From: Chlorobium sp.
GTDB taxonomy: Bacteria > Bacteroidota > Chlorobiia > Chlorobiales > Chlorobiaceae
NCBI GenBank assembly: GCA_028277485.1
Contig: JANQGE010000104.1
Span: 1-51,584 of the forward strand
Direction of reading: 5' to 3'
Length of the DNA stretch: 51,584 nt
A program made the position numbers and the translations under genes. Numbering within the stretch: the stretch's first letter is position 1; every line of letters begins with the position of its first letter. The notes below the pieces were generated by a model. That model worked only from the letters and a program-made list of their open reading frames with translations. It searched no databases and was not told where the DNA came from. This document shows, piece by piece, positions 25,471 to 34,150 of the stretch.

Positions 25471-28047
25471 TCAGCGCCCCTCTCTCGTTCGGATTTCAAC
25501 AGCAGACGCTATACGGGTACGAATTTCGTTGTATATCGCAACGCCAAGCCCCTCGGCAACTTCAAGAGACACGGCAAGACCGTAAGCCACTGGCACCTGT
25601 ATCTTTGCAGCATCTTTTCGACAATTGACTTTTATCGTGAGGGAATCGCCATCAGAGATCGGTATAGCTGAGTCGCCTTCAAACACTTCGTGCTGAACGG
25701 TTCCTCGCCGCACTGCATGCCTATCGGCCTCTTGCCTGTTGGGGGCCAGAGTTCCGCCTTCAACTTCAAACCACAAGCTCGCGGTTCGATAGCGTTGAGT
25801 GCTTGCTGCGAGAGGTGATAACCAGGCTAGAGTAACGGTCAGCCGACGCTTATCGCGGCGTGCTCCAAGCGAGGGCGGTAGCGGCAGGTTGAACAAGTGT
25901 GCTTCTTCATCATTAAGTTGACCGAACCCTAAAAGGGTCACCCTCTGTTCCGTGCAACCGAGAACTCGTGCGCTGTCAGGGATGCCGTAACCCAGCCATT
26001 GGCTGATCCAGTGCCGAATATGCCGTCCATTGTCCGGTGTCTGAAGTATCTCTTGGAGCCGTTCTGAAATCTCACCCCAGGAACAACCATGTACGATCAT
26101 TGTTTTCAGTAGCGGTGTGATATACGAACTGAGCTCAATGTCGGGGGCTTGTTCTTCAAAAATCTCGATTAGGGAATCATGGCACGCCGCAGCCATCCTG
26201 CTGATGAGTGCAGTAGCATTACTGGTACCGCAACAATAGACAACCTTGTTAACGTCCCCCGCAGCAGCGCTTGGGGATGCGGCCTTGTTTCCCGGAGCAA
26301 TACGCAGATGCCGAGCCTCGAATCTCGCATCAGTTGAAGTGCCAAGGGGTTCTTTATAAAGTACTCGACCACCATTAAAAAGCAGGTCTGGCTTGATCGC
26401 CCTCCTATAACCGCTCCCAAAAGCGGAAACCGGGCTCGGCAAAAGGTTCTCAAACAGATTCACTGCGTTACCAATGTGGTTGACAGCGGCGGGATCATAA
26501 TGGAGTGCTCCTACTGAAAGTCCATTGATGCTCTCGGCCGGTGCAAGCAGCTTTCGATGTCTCGCATCATCATAGAGGGCCTTGACGACCAGTGCTTCTT
26601 TTTCGTCTTTGGAGAGTGCATCGAATTCCTTTTTGGAAATCCCGGTATCAATATCCCTGTCGTGGTTGCCAGCGCTGATGACGATAAGGACGCGGTATTT
26701 GACGCTGAGCCAGTCAAGCAGTCGTGCAAGCGGGCTCATTATTTGAGTAAAAAGTCGACTGGTATCGCCTATTGAAAAATTAATAATCTTGATGGTGGGC
26801 GCGGAGGCTTCGTCTGTTCCTTCGCCTTCAAACATTCTGCGAACGGCTCGATGAATAAGATCTACCATAAGCACGTCACCGGGGATCTGTTCCGGACGTG
26901 GTGAGTTAATCCACACAATCGGCTTCATGATCGGGCGTACATAAACAGGACGCGATAGGGGAGAGTCTTCGTCGCTCAGGTCGCCGTGGACGACCAGCGA
27001 AGACATGGCCGTTCCATGTATACGATCGGCCACGGTGTACTCCGACGCATAGTCATCCGGATCATCGATAATCAGTCTATCTGCAAGCAAATTGTGATTT
27101 GCCAAGGGGAGCCCGTCCAGAATCGCGACAATGGGATCGCCACTTGGAAGGCCCGCATCCTCAGCCTCGTGATCCGACAGCTCGCTTTCGACGGGTTCCT
27201 TTCCTGTTGCCATCTGGCCGACGGGTCGAAAGAACATGACGCTGTCACACTTGATAAGATCTACACTCGGGTGATCTATGATCTGTTGAGCTGTGTCTGC
27301 AGGGACTTCCGCGAGTAGGGCGTGGTATGCGATGTCGCTGATGATGGCGTCATCGAGAATCGTCCCGCCAAGCCGCGTTATAAGTGCACCAACCTGTCCC
27401 CGTGCTTCCTGGCGTTTGTTCACGGTGGCACGGAACCAAAGTTCGACCTCAAAACGAATTACCTGATTTTCATCATGCTCCAAGTCTTCTTGCCATACGT
27501 CGAGCACGCCTGTTTCTTCGATTCGGTCTCGAACTCCCCACCTGCGAATATCTTTGAGACAAAGAAATACATCCCGAAACTTGGTAAGTCCATGGTCAAA
27601 CTTCATGTTCTGATCGTTTTGATAACGCTGCCACAATGAGAGCATCTCGTCGAGTGCCCTTTGGTTGGTCATGACCAGGTAAAGCCGCCCGCTCAGCTCC
27701 TTTGTCTCATCTTTTTCGTCGTAGAAGTCTGTATCTGGTGCGATCTCTTCGGTTTCGATCTCTCCCATCCACTCAAGGCCCTCTATACGCTTCACAGCGT
27801 TTGCAAAGTTCTCGACATTGCCGATGGTTTCAATTACCAGGACCTGTTCTGGATCTACTCCCGCTGTTGTCTGCTGTAGCTCAACGCGGCGGGCGTTAAA
27901 TGCCTCTTGAAGTTGAGTGAATATGGGAGAAAGCCGCTCACCTTGCTTGTTAAAAGTCGGTCGATGGACTCTTCCTGGAAAGCCTCGCCCTTTGGTGCGG
28001 TCGGCGGTTTCCGGTGTTGGAAACAGCAATAAGGGACGATCTGGCAT
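25471..28047 (-). CDS. ietS: Subtilase-family protease IetS of an IetAS defence pair
   Basis: An 858-aa S8 (subtilisin-like) serine protease without a signal peptide, hence cytoplasmic. It is paired with the AAA ATPase upstream, as in the IetAS anti-phage system. The catalytic triad is readable: D311 in VAILDGLPL, H344 in RIHGTAMSSLV, S609 in YCCGTSNATAL. The oxyanion Asn is N461 in VISAGNHD. About 300 residues precede the protease domain, with a C-terminal beta-rich region after about 700. Start and stop coupling is tight: its ATG shares a base with the ietA stop (TAATG), and a strong GGAGGTGAT lies in the last ietA codons. Defence function follows from the known pair; the trigger and substrate are unknown. 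Confidence 0.85.
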   Translation of the reverse strand: MPDRPLLLFPTPETADRTKGRGFPGRVHRPTFNKQGERLSPIFTQLQEAFNARRVELQQTTAGVDPEQVLVIETIGNVENFANAVKRIEGLEWMGEIETEEIAPDTDFYDEKDETKELSGRLYLVMTNQRALDEMLSLWQRYQNDQNMKFDHGLTKFRDVFLCLKDIRRWGVRDRIEETGVLDVWQEDLEHDENQVIRFEVELWFRATVNKRQEARGQVGALITRLGGTILDDAIISDIAYHALLAEVPADTAQQIIDHPSVDLIKCDSVMFFRPVGQMATGKEPVESELSDHEAEDAGLPSGDPIVAILDGLPLANHNLLADRLIIDDPDDYASEYTVADRIHGTAMSSLVVHGDLSDEDSPLSRPVYVRPIMKPIVWINSPRPEQIPGDVLMVDLIHRAVRRMFEGEGTDEASAPTIKIINFSIGDTSRLFTQIMSPLARLLDWLSVKYRVLIVISAGNHDRDIDTGISKKEFDALSKDEKEALVVKALYDDARHRKLLAPAESINGLSVGALHYDPAAVNHIGNAVNLFENLLPSPVSAFGSGYRRAIKPDLLFNGGRVLYKEPLGTSTDARFEARHLRIAPGNKAASPSAAAGDVNKVVYCCGTSNATALISRMAAACHDSLIEIFEEQAPDIELSSYITPLLKTMIVHGCSWGEISERLQEILQTPDNGRHIRHWISQWLGYGIPDSARVLGCTEQRVTLLGFGQLNDEEAHLFNLPLPPSLGARRDKRRLTVTLAWLSPLAASTQRYRTASLWFEVEGGTLAPNRQEADRHAVRRGTVQHEVFEGDSAIPISDGDSLTIKVNCRKDAAKIQVPVAYGLAVSLEVAEGLGVAIYNEIRTRIASAVEIRTREGR

Positions 28048-29042
28048 TATTCATCACCTCCATTCTGCTGTTTCGTTTTGACGGTCCGCGCGGGCCAATT
28101 CTTCAGGGTGCGGTCAATGATCTTTTTCATGTCGGAGTCAGGTTGTTCGAGCACGTAATGCCGAAAGATGCTGGCTCCGAATTCCTCGGCCTCCGCGAAG
28201 TTGACGCCGTAGAGCTTCTTCGCCAAGGTTTCGGGGGCGTAGCCGAGTTGAACATTGATCCTACGCTCAAACCTGGCGAACCACTCTGCCAATCGAGTGC
28301 GGGTAGGCTCAGGTAACGTCATGCGAACCTGAAAGCGCCGCCATACGGCGCGGTCAAGCAACTCAGCGTGATTGGTAGCGCCGATCACAACAACGTGGCT
28401 TGGCAGCGAGTCTATTTGCATGAGCAGTGAACTGACCACGCGCTTGATCTCGCCAGTCTCATGCCGGTCGCCTCGTTCCTTCCCCAGAGTTTCAAATTCA
28501 TCGAAAAACAAAACACATTTTCTCGCACGCGCGTATTCCAGAAGCCGGTGCAAACGAACAGCCGTTTCCCCAAGGTAGGTTCCAACGACACCTTCGTATC
28601 TGACGATCAAGAGGGGGACCATAAGCGCATGCGCAAATGCCTCAGCAAGCGTGGTCTTTCCATTGCCCGGTGGACCGATTAAAAGCAGGCGATTGCGAGG
28701 CTCCAGGTTGTACGACCGCAGCAGGTCAACCCTGTGGTGCTCTTGAACAACCTCTTGAGAAATCTCCTGCACTTCTTTGGGGAGAATAAGGTCATCAAAG
28801 GCCCGTTCCGGCATGATCTCATGGATCAGATTTGTAACCTTTTGGTCAAGCACAGCGTTACCGTTCGATTTGCGCTTGTCTGTGGGCGCAGAACGAAGCA
28901 GCCCCTCCAATTTATTTGCAAGAACGGTATGCTTCTTCGCTCTTTCCTCGGCGATAATGGCTTCGATGACTTTCTGGAATTTGGTCTTGTCGCCAGCCAT
29001 TCCAAACCGAACGAGGTCGGTTAGTAAATCGGCTCTAGCCAT
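28047..29042 (-). CDS. ietA: AAA ATPase IetA of an IetAS defence pair
   Basis: 331-aa AAA ATPase partner of the adjacent subtilase. Walker A GPPGNGKT is at 123-130, Walker B VLFFDEFE at 177-184, sensor 1 GATNH at 221-225 and an arginine-finger-like RAVWRRF at 231-237. The N-terminal ~110 residues are helical and charged, as in ATPases that engage a partner. The ATG at 29042 lies inside the hsdS end with GGAGG just upstream, giving an eight-base overlap; an earlier ATG at 29054 is less well placed. In IetAS the ATPase is thought to sense or remodel and the protease to act; that part is established only at system level. Confidence 0.87.
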   Translation of the reverse strand: MARADLLTDLVRFGMAGDKTKFQKVIEAIIAEERAKKHTVLANKLEGLLRSAPTDKRKSNGNAVLDQKVTNLIHEIMPERAFDDLILPKEVQEISQEVVQEHHRVDLLRSYNLEPRNRLLLIGPPGNGKTTLAEAFAHALMVPLLIVRYEGVVGTYLGETAVRLHRLLEYARARKCVLFFDEFETLGKERGDRHETGEIKRVVSSLLMQIDSLPSHVVVIGATNHAELLDRAVWRRFQVRMTLPEPTRTRLAEWFARFERRINVQLGYAPETLAKKLYGVNFAEAEEFGASIFRHYVLEQPDSDMKKIIDRTLKNWPARTVKTKQQNGGDE

Positions 29043-30318
29043 GCTGACCTCCATTAATGTTTAATTCATACAGTAGTGCCTCGGCATCCGGGACGCGTAG
29101 CTCGCCGGAAATGAGTTTGGGGAGGAGGGTATCACGAAGGGAGGCAAGTGTATTGGACTCATGGATATTTGCATGGAGCTTATTGACTATATGTTTAATA
29201 TGTTGTGTAAATATGGTTAGAACTTCAGAGTCTGGAAGCACAATTGGATAGCGCGACATATCTTTCCAATTTGTTCTTGGCATCTTTGTTCCAGTCGATG
29301 CAGCACTTGTGTAGGCGACAAATTTATCACTTGAAAGATGACCCAATAAAAGCCCGAAGAAATGCTCTTCTTTTGGAACAATTACAACAATATCAGTTGA
29401 GCAAACACCATCTATTGCAGGCACTCCAACTTTGTGAAAATATGGCCTTAGCTTTCCAAAGAGAATATTGTTTTTTTTGAAGCGGAACTTTCCACTCGTG
29501 ATATTCTCTGAATTTGTCCAAATCCATAGTGAAATCGATCTCTTGGGCATGTGCTCCAATGCAATGTAATATTCAGAGTTATCTATCTCTTCAGGTTTAA
29601 TTCCATTCCTAGACTGGCTGCCAATACCGCCAACAACTCCATTCTTCCACCCCCTGGGAATCTCCCCAAGCTCTGAGTCCTCGAAACCGTCAGGGAAGAG
29701 AGCGGCAACATCATCCTGCAAACCGGGGTCGCCGCCCTCTGCTTTGGCGCGCACCGGATCGAAATCCACGAACCAAGACTTGAAGATTGCCCGGGCTGTG
29801 GCCTCCAGCGTCTCGTTCATCCGGCGGTTCAATTCAATCTTGTCGTCCAGCGATCCGAGAATATGGGAAATGGCGCGTTGTTCGGGCAGAGGCAGAGCCT
29901 GAATATGAAGCCCCAGCAATTGATTTCTGCTCACATTGGGGAATGTTGATCCTGTTGCAGATACAAGTAATGTGGGCAGGCTATTCTCTATTAAACCACG
30001 CAGAAAGGGCTGATAATCGTCACCACTTTTATGTCGAATCGCAGCGATTCCACGACCTATCGCGTATTTCTGATCTGCCCAATTCATCCGCCCAGTGGTT
30101 GAGCCACGGACACAAAAAAGAATGTCTCCTTTTTGTGAAAATTTCTTCGGGTCAGTCGTGAACTGAACATGAATTGGATGATGCCCACCAAATTCTGTAG
30201 GCCCGTTCAATAATGGCACTCCATTCCCGGCAGCATTGCAGGTGTTGCCAGGTGGCGATTGACCCATCACAATATCTGCGATATCTGATAGACGACCAGA
30301 GCGTAAATCACTCGCCAT
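29035..30318 (-). CDS. hsdS: Type I restriction-modification specificity subunit HsdS
   Basis: Binds the bipartite DNA target for HsdM and HsdR. 427 aa with two target-recognition domains. The first runs about 10-155 (RSGRLSDIADIVMGQSPPG, then VSRNQLLGLHIQALPLPEQRAIS), followed by the conserved helical spacer ILGSLDDKIELNRRMNETLEA. The second starts after GEIPRGWKNGVVGGI and ends ASLRDTLLPKLISGEL, the second helical repeat. The ATG at 30318 has GGAGGTG about eight bases upstream and overlaps hsdM by 11 bases. The open frame upstream to 30459 is noise. The second domain DNA is visibly more AT-rich (29150-29620) than its neighbours, consistent with target-domain exchange. Confidence 0.93.
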   Translation of the reverse strand: MASDLRSGRLSDIADIVMGQSPPGNTCNAAGNGVPLLNGPTEFGGHHPIHVQFTTDPKKFSQKGDILFCVRGSTTGRMNWADQKYAIGRGIAAIRHKSGDDYQPFLRGLIENSLPTLLVSATGSTFPNVSRNQLLGLHIQALPLPEQRAISHILGSLDDKIELNRRMNETLEATARAIFKSWFVDFDPVRAKAEGGDPGLQDDVAALFPDGFEDSELGEIPRGWKNGVVGGIGSQSRNGIKPEEIDNSEYYIALEHMPKRSISLWIWTNSENITSGKFRFKKNNILFGKLRPYFHKVGVPAIDGVCSTDIVVIVPKEEHFFGLLLGHLSSDKFVAYTSAASTGTKMPRTNWKDMSRYPIVLPDSEVLTIFTQHIKHIVNKLHANIHESNTLASLRDTLLPKLISGELRVPDAEALLYELNINGGQHG

Positions 30319-31858
30319 AGCCCAACACCTCCAAATTCCTTTTGATGGTGGCTTCGAGTTGATCAGCTTCGGCGAATTGCTCGTAAAGCGTGGCGGATAG
30401 TTCGGCCATTTTTTCCTCGAATGGAATGCCGTCGTCCTCGATCTCGGCAGCGCCCACATAGCGGCCAGGGGTCAGCACGTAACCGTGCTCTTTGATTTCG
30501 TCGGCACTGGCGCTCTTGCAGAAACCGGGCACATCCTTGTATTCGCCGGCATCTTTCTCACCCCGCCAGGCATGGTACGTGGCGGCCACCTTGTCGATCT
30601 CTGCTTCCGAAAAATCTTTGTGGGTTCGGTCAACGAGGGTGCCGAGTTTGCGCGCATCAATGAAGAGCGTGTGCCCGCGCCTGTTGCGGAACTTGCCGTT
30701 CTTCTTGTTCCGGGCCACGAACCAGAGGCACACCGGAATCTGCGTTGTGTAAAAGAGCTGACCGGGCAAGGCGATCATGCAGTCCACCAGATCAGCCTCG
30801 ATCATGTTCTTGCGGATTTCTCCTTCGCTGATGGTATTGGTGGACATGGACCCATTGGCCATAACGAAACCCGCAACACCCGTGGGCGACAGGTGATGAA
30901 TGAAGTGCTGAATCCAGGCGTAGTTAGCGTTGTTCACCGGCGGAATGCCGTATTTCCAGCGGGCGTCTTCCCGAAGGCGTTCGCCACCCCAGTCGCTCAT
31001 ATTGAAGGGTGGATTGGCGAGGATGAAATCGGCGCGCAGGTCTTTGTGCAAGTCGTTGTGGAAGCTGTCCGCATGCTGACCGCCCAGGTTGGCATCAAGC
31101 CCTCTGATCGCCAGATTCATCATGGCCAGTCGCCAGGTTGTGGAATTGGACTCCTGACCATAAATAGCGATGTCGCCCAGGCGTCCGCCGCGTTCCTCCA
31201 CGAAACGCTCACTCTGAACAAACATGCCGCCAGAGCCGCAGCACGGGTCATACACGCGGCCCTTGTAAGGCTCGATCATTCTGACGAGCAGTTTGACCAC
31301 GCACTGAGGCGTGTAAAACTCGCCGCCGCCTTTGCCTTCCGCTGCGGCGAAACGACCGAGGAAATACTCATAGACCCGGCCAAGGATATCCTTCGACCTG
31401 GATTCATCATCCCCGAGCCCGACCTTGCTGATGATATCGATAAGCTCCCCCAAACGGTATTTGTCCAGGGCCGGACGGGCATAGTCCTTGGGGAGAACGC
31501 CTTTGAGCGTAGGGTTCTCTTTCTCAATGACCACCATCGCATCATCAATAAGTTTGCCAATAGTCGGCTGTTTGGCGCTCGCCTGCAGTTTGGCCCAGCG
31601 GGCTTCCTTCGGCACCCAGAAGATGTTGGCTGCCGAGTATTCGTCTCGGTCTTCCGGGTCGGTATATTCGGTATCCTTCGTGGCTTCAAGTTGCGTGTAC
31701 TTGGCCTGGAAAGCGTCTGAGATGTATTTCAGAAAAATCAGGCCGAGAACAACATGCTTGTACTCGGAAGCATCCATATGCCCCCGCAGCTTGTCCGCAG
31801 CAGCCCAGAGCTGACTCTCAAAGCCGAGATTGGCACCGTTATTTTTTTTCTCCGTCAT
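30308..31858 (-). CDS. hsdM: Type I restriction-modification methyltransferase HsdM
   Basis: N6-adenine methyltransferase subunit, 516 aa, first gene of the defence operon. The HsdM N-terminal domain is followed by SAM motif I DPCCGSGG at 204-211 and catalytic NPPF at 282-285, with YTPQCVVKLLV before motif I. The start at 31858 has AAGGAG a few bases upstream; an extra AGGAGG lies about 20 bases further away. All catalytic motifs are intact. Confidence 0.95.
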   Translation of the reverse strand: MTEKKNNGANLGFESQLWAAADKLRGHMDASEYKHVVLGLIFLKYISDAFQAKYTQLEATKDTEYTDPEDRDEYSAANIFWVPKEARWAKLQASAKQPTIGKLIDDAMVVIEKENPTLKGVLPKDYARPALDKYRLGELIDIISKVGLGDDESRSKDILGRVYEYFLGRFAAAEGKGGGEFYTPQCVVKLLVRMIEPYKGRVYDPCCGSGGMFVQSERFVEERGGRLGDIAIYGQESNSTTWRLAMMNLAIRGLDANLGGQHADSFHNDLHKDLRADFILANPPFNMSDWGGERLREDARWKYGIPPVNNANYAWIQHFIHHLSPTGVAGFVMANGSMSTNTISEGEIRKNMIEADLVDCMIALPGQLFYTTQIPVCLWFVARNKKNGKFRNRRGHTLFIDARKLGTLVDRTHKDFSEAEIDKVAATYHAWRGEKDAGEYKDVPGFCKSASADEIKEHGYVLTPGRYVGAAEIEDDGIPFEEKMAELSATLYEQFAEADQLEATIKRNLEVLGYGE

Positions 31859-32165
31859 TCGCTCCTTCTTTGTCTATGCCTCCTAATTGATTGTTTATAA
31901 ACAAAATCTCTTTTTCGTGTCATTTAATAAGTTTACCACTACCGCCAAAAAAATCAAGGAAATCAGTTGATATAAGGTAGGGAACATCCTATAACGGCAA
32001 AAGTTTTCAGGTCCTGTGTGTACTTTTTAGTGCGAAGCCGCTGAAATGCAGTTCTCGGGGTGCCGGTTGAAGTAACAACAGGGATGCTGTTCCACTGAGC
32101 GAGATCGGGCAGGTGACTGTCGCCGGGATCAGCGACAGTAACGGACAGGTATGTTTCGGGTGTCG
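31859..32165. promoter_or_regulatory. Upstream region of the defence operon: candidate promoter, palindrome and hairpin
   Basis: On the minus strand a TTGATT hexamer and TAAACT about 16 bases later resemble a promoter for hsdM. TTGTTTATAAACAA at 31891-31904 is a perfect 14-bp palindrome between that promoter and the gene, a candidate operator. Further out, ACTGTCGC (32116-32123) and GCGACAGT (32132-32139) form an 8-bp stem just past the stop of the Sua5 gene. No open frame of note was found in the remainder. Confidence 0.45.
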
Positions 32166-33113
32166 CTATTCCTCCGCGGCTTTTTTCAAACGGTCACGGA
32201 TGGCAATGCCGATTCCCTCCGCCGGCGGCATTTCGCAGAAAATGGTCTTGATGTGCTCTCTGTCGCACTCCCTGAAAAAACTGAACAGCCTGAACGCATA
32301 TTCTTCCATGTCTTTACAGAGGCAGGTTTTGGCAATCTTTCCCGGAGGGGATGAAAGCCCTATCCATGCGCTCCCGGCTTCCCCTTCACAGACTGAATAG
32401 CCCGGTCCGCACAGCTTGACGAGCGCTGAAGGGGAATAATGCGGATACTTGAGCCCTGGGCTTTTCGGCCGTACATGTTTTTCAGTATCGACCGGGGGCC
32501 TGGTTTCAGGAACAAACTTCCTGAGAGTTTCAAGGCTTATGGCGCCGGACCTGAGGAGCCGGGGAGGGGTTTCCGAACAGTCCACGATGGTTGATTCCAG
32601 CCCTAAGGCGCTTTGCGGGCCTTTAAGAACACAGCGTATTTTTTCTTTCAGGTCATCGTGGACGGCTTTCCAGTCAGTTGCACTGGGCCGGCCGGAAATG
32701 TTGGCTGAGGGGGCGGCTACCGGGTGGTTGCATCGTTTGAGAAATTCTCTTGCTACAGGGTGATTCGGGCACCGTATGCCGACAGTCGGCAACCCGGCGG
32801 TGACAAGAGGCGAAATGGTTTCCTTTCTATTAAGGATCAGGGTCAGAGGTCCGGGGAAAAATTGGCGGATAAACGTGTTGGCTGTTTCGGGTATTTCCGA
32901 CGCGACATCCTGTATCTGTCCTGGGGAATGGATATGAATAATAAGCGGATTGTCCAGCGGCCGGCCTTTTGCCGCAAAAATGTTTTCAATGGCTGTTTCA
33001 TTGGTGATGTCTGCGCCAAGGCCGTAGACTGTTTCCGTAGGAAATGCAACGACTTCGCCCCGGTTGATCCATGTGGCTGCTACGGTAACGGATTCGGTGA
33101 TTATTGTTTGCAT
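32166..33113 (-). CDS. tsaC: Threonylcarbamoyl-AMP synthase, Sua5/TsaC type
   Basis: Makes threonylcarbamoyl-AMP for the t6A37 modification of ANN-decoding tRNAs. At 315 aa it is the long Sua5 form. The YrdC domain spans about 1-190 (VVAFPTETVYGLGADI, KGRPLDNPLIIHI, FPGPLTLIL, VGIRCPNHPVA, APSANISGRPSAT, ESTIVDCS). It is joined by a linker with KHVRPKSPGLKYPHYSP to a shorter C-terminal Sua5 domain. It is 24 bases downstream of the membrane-protein gene on the same strand, so it is probably cotranscribed. Confidence 0.92.
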   Translation of the reverse strand: MQTIITESVTVAATWINRGEVVAFPTETVYGLGADITNETAIENIFAAKGRPLDNPLIIHIHSPGQIQDVASEIPETANTFIRQFFPGPLTLILNRKETISPLVTAGLPTVGIRCPNHPVAREFLKRCNHPVAAPSANISGRPSATDWKAVHDDLKEKIRCVLKGPQSALGLESTIVDCSETPPRLLRSGAISLETLRKFVPETRPPVDTEKHVRPKSPGLKYPHYSPSALVKLCGPGYSVCEGEAGSAWIGLSSPPGKIAKTCLCKDMEEYAFRLFSFFRECDREHIKTIFCEMPPAEGIGIAIRDRLKKAAEE

Positions 33114-33137
33114 GGCTGAATGAACACGAGATGATGA

Positions 33138-33806
33138 TCAGGGGCAAGCCTCGAGCAAAGGCAGTTTGTGCGGCAGAACAAGGAGATAGTACAGATAGCA
33201 GACCAGGGCGCTTGCCAGAGGAATAGTAAGATTGTCATCGATTTTAAAGCCGTTGATCCGCAATGAAAGAGCCTCTACAGCGGTCGCCACGAGAGCCGTT
33301 ATAATTCCGGCGAACAGATCAAGCCTGGGGACTACAGCCACAATGATAAGCGAAGAGATCAGAAACGCCAGGCTTCCTTCCAGGCTTTTTTCTCCTATTG
33401 TGTGCCTGCCGAATCTTTTGCCGACCAGTGCAGCCATTGTATCCGAAACTGCCACCAGTGAGAAACAGGTAATGGCGATGATTTTTGGAAAAAAGAGCAC
33501 CAGCAGCAATGCGGAAAGAGTAATGAAGGTGGCACCGTTAAACTGCACGTGTTCCCTTTCGAGTTCGTGTTCACGAAGCATCGGGGCAAACGTCTTGTGG
33601 TACCAGCGGGAGAGGGGGCGGATAAAGTTTTTCAGGAGATCGACCAGAAGAAAGCCTGAAAAAAGGGGAACCAGAAGTACAAGCGCAAGTTCTCGGGTAA
33701 TGTTGCAGTAGATAATGGCGATGGAGATGGAAGCAAGGTGAATGATCTTGCGTGCCAGCTCGAATTTGAAGCTATGACGGAGATTGCCTGAGTACCTCAT
33801 GCTCAT
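33138..33806 (-). CDS. DGK/dolichol-phytol kinase-like integral membrane protein
   Basis: 222 aa, with about six or seven hydrophobic segments. The family pattern is FELARKIIHLASISIAII at the N-terminus. The CTP-kinase-like centre is FSLVAVSDTMAALVGKRFGRHTIGEKSLEGSLAFLISSL (about residues 115-155), followed by ATAVEALSLRINGFKIDDNLTIPLAS. This matches the SEC59/DGK1/VTE5 group of polyprenol, diacylglycerol and phytol kinases. In a chlorophyll-making organism a phytol or farnesol salvage role is attractive but is inference only. Confidence 0.75.
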   Translation of the reverse strand: MSMRYSGNLRHSFKFELARKIIHLASISIAIIYCNITRELALVLLVPLFSGFLLVDLLKNFIRPLSRWYHKTFAPMLREHELEREHVQFNGATFITLSALLLVLFFPKIIAITCFSLVAVSDTMAALVGKRFGRHTIGEKSLEGSLAFLISSLIIVAVVPRLDLFAGIITALVATAVEALSLRINGFKIDDNLTIPLASALVCYLYYLLVLPHKLPLLEACP

Positions 33807-34150
33807 ATTCTTTCAGCAAATTTCGATGTATTGGTTCTCGATCACGGGAGTAAAGATACGCAACTCTTTTGTAACCGATACACCCCTGCCGGTAAAAATC
33901 CCTGGCCTTGCTCCTTTCCGGATTACCGCTGCAGACAGGTGTGTATATTGTCCGGAAAAGTGCCATCGTTTTCCGGTGAACAGGAGCAGGAATAAAGGAT
34001 AAAAAATGTTTTTATTTCTTTGCCTGAAACTGTTTTCAAGCTTTTTTTGTCCCCAATAAAAGGCGTATCTTAAGGGCACCTGCGAACTCTTGCCAGGCGG
34101 TTGTTCGAGGCTTCCTTGAGCTTTTCAACCTGACGCGCGTATATTCTTCT
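33807..34150. other. Divergent intergenic region, mostly featureless
   Basis: 344 bases between the divergent membrane-kinase and ppx genes. It must hold both promoters, but I see no convincing -35/-10 pair. Short overlapping frames here are not gene-like. At about 34071-34079 an isolated AAGGGCACCT matches the outer end of the TIR elements with no partner end nearby. Confidence 0.5.

Noticed and set aside
30485..31720. 411-codon plus-strand open frame opposite hsdM
   Set aside because: It mirrors the hsdM codons, lacks a ribosome site and recognisable motifs, and hsdM is unambiguous.
21165..31980. Possible direct repeats (CAGTTGA...TAGGG) flanking the defence island as attachment sites
   Set aside because: Only a 7-base word plus a loose tail agree, there is no integrase and no tRNA gene, so chance is more likely.
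33784..34002. Short open frame in the divergent region before ppx
   Set aside because: No ribosome site, Cys- and Pro-scattered composition, overlaps the start of a clear membrane-protein gene.
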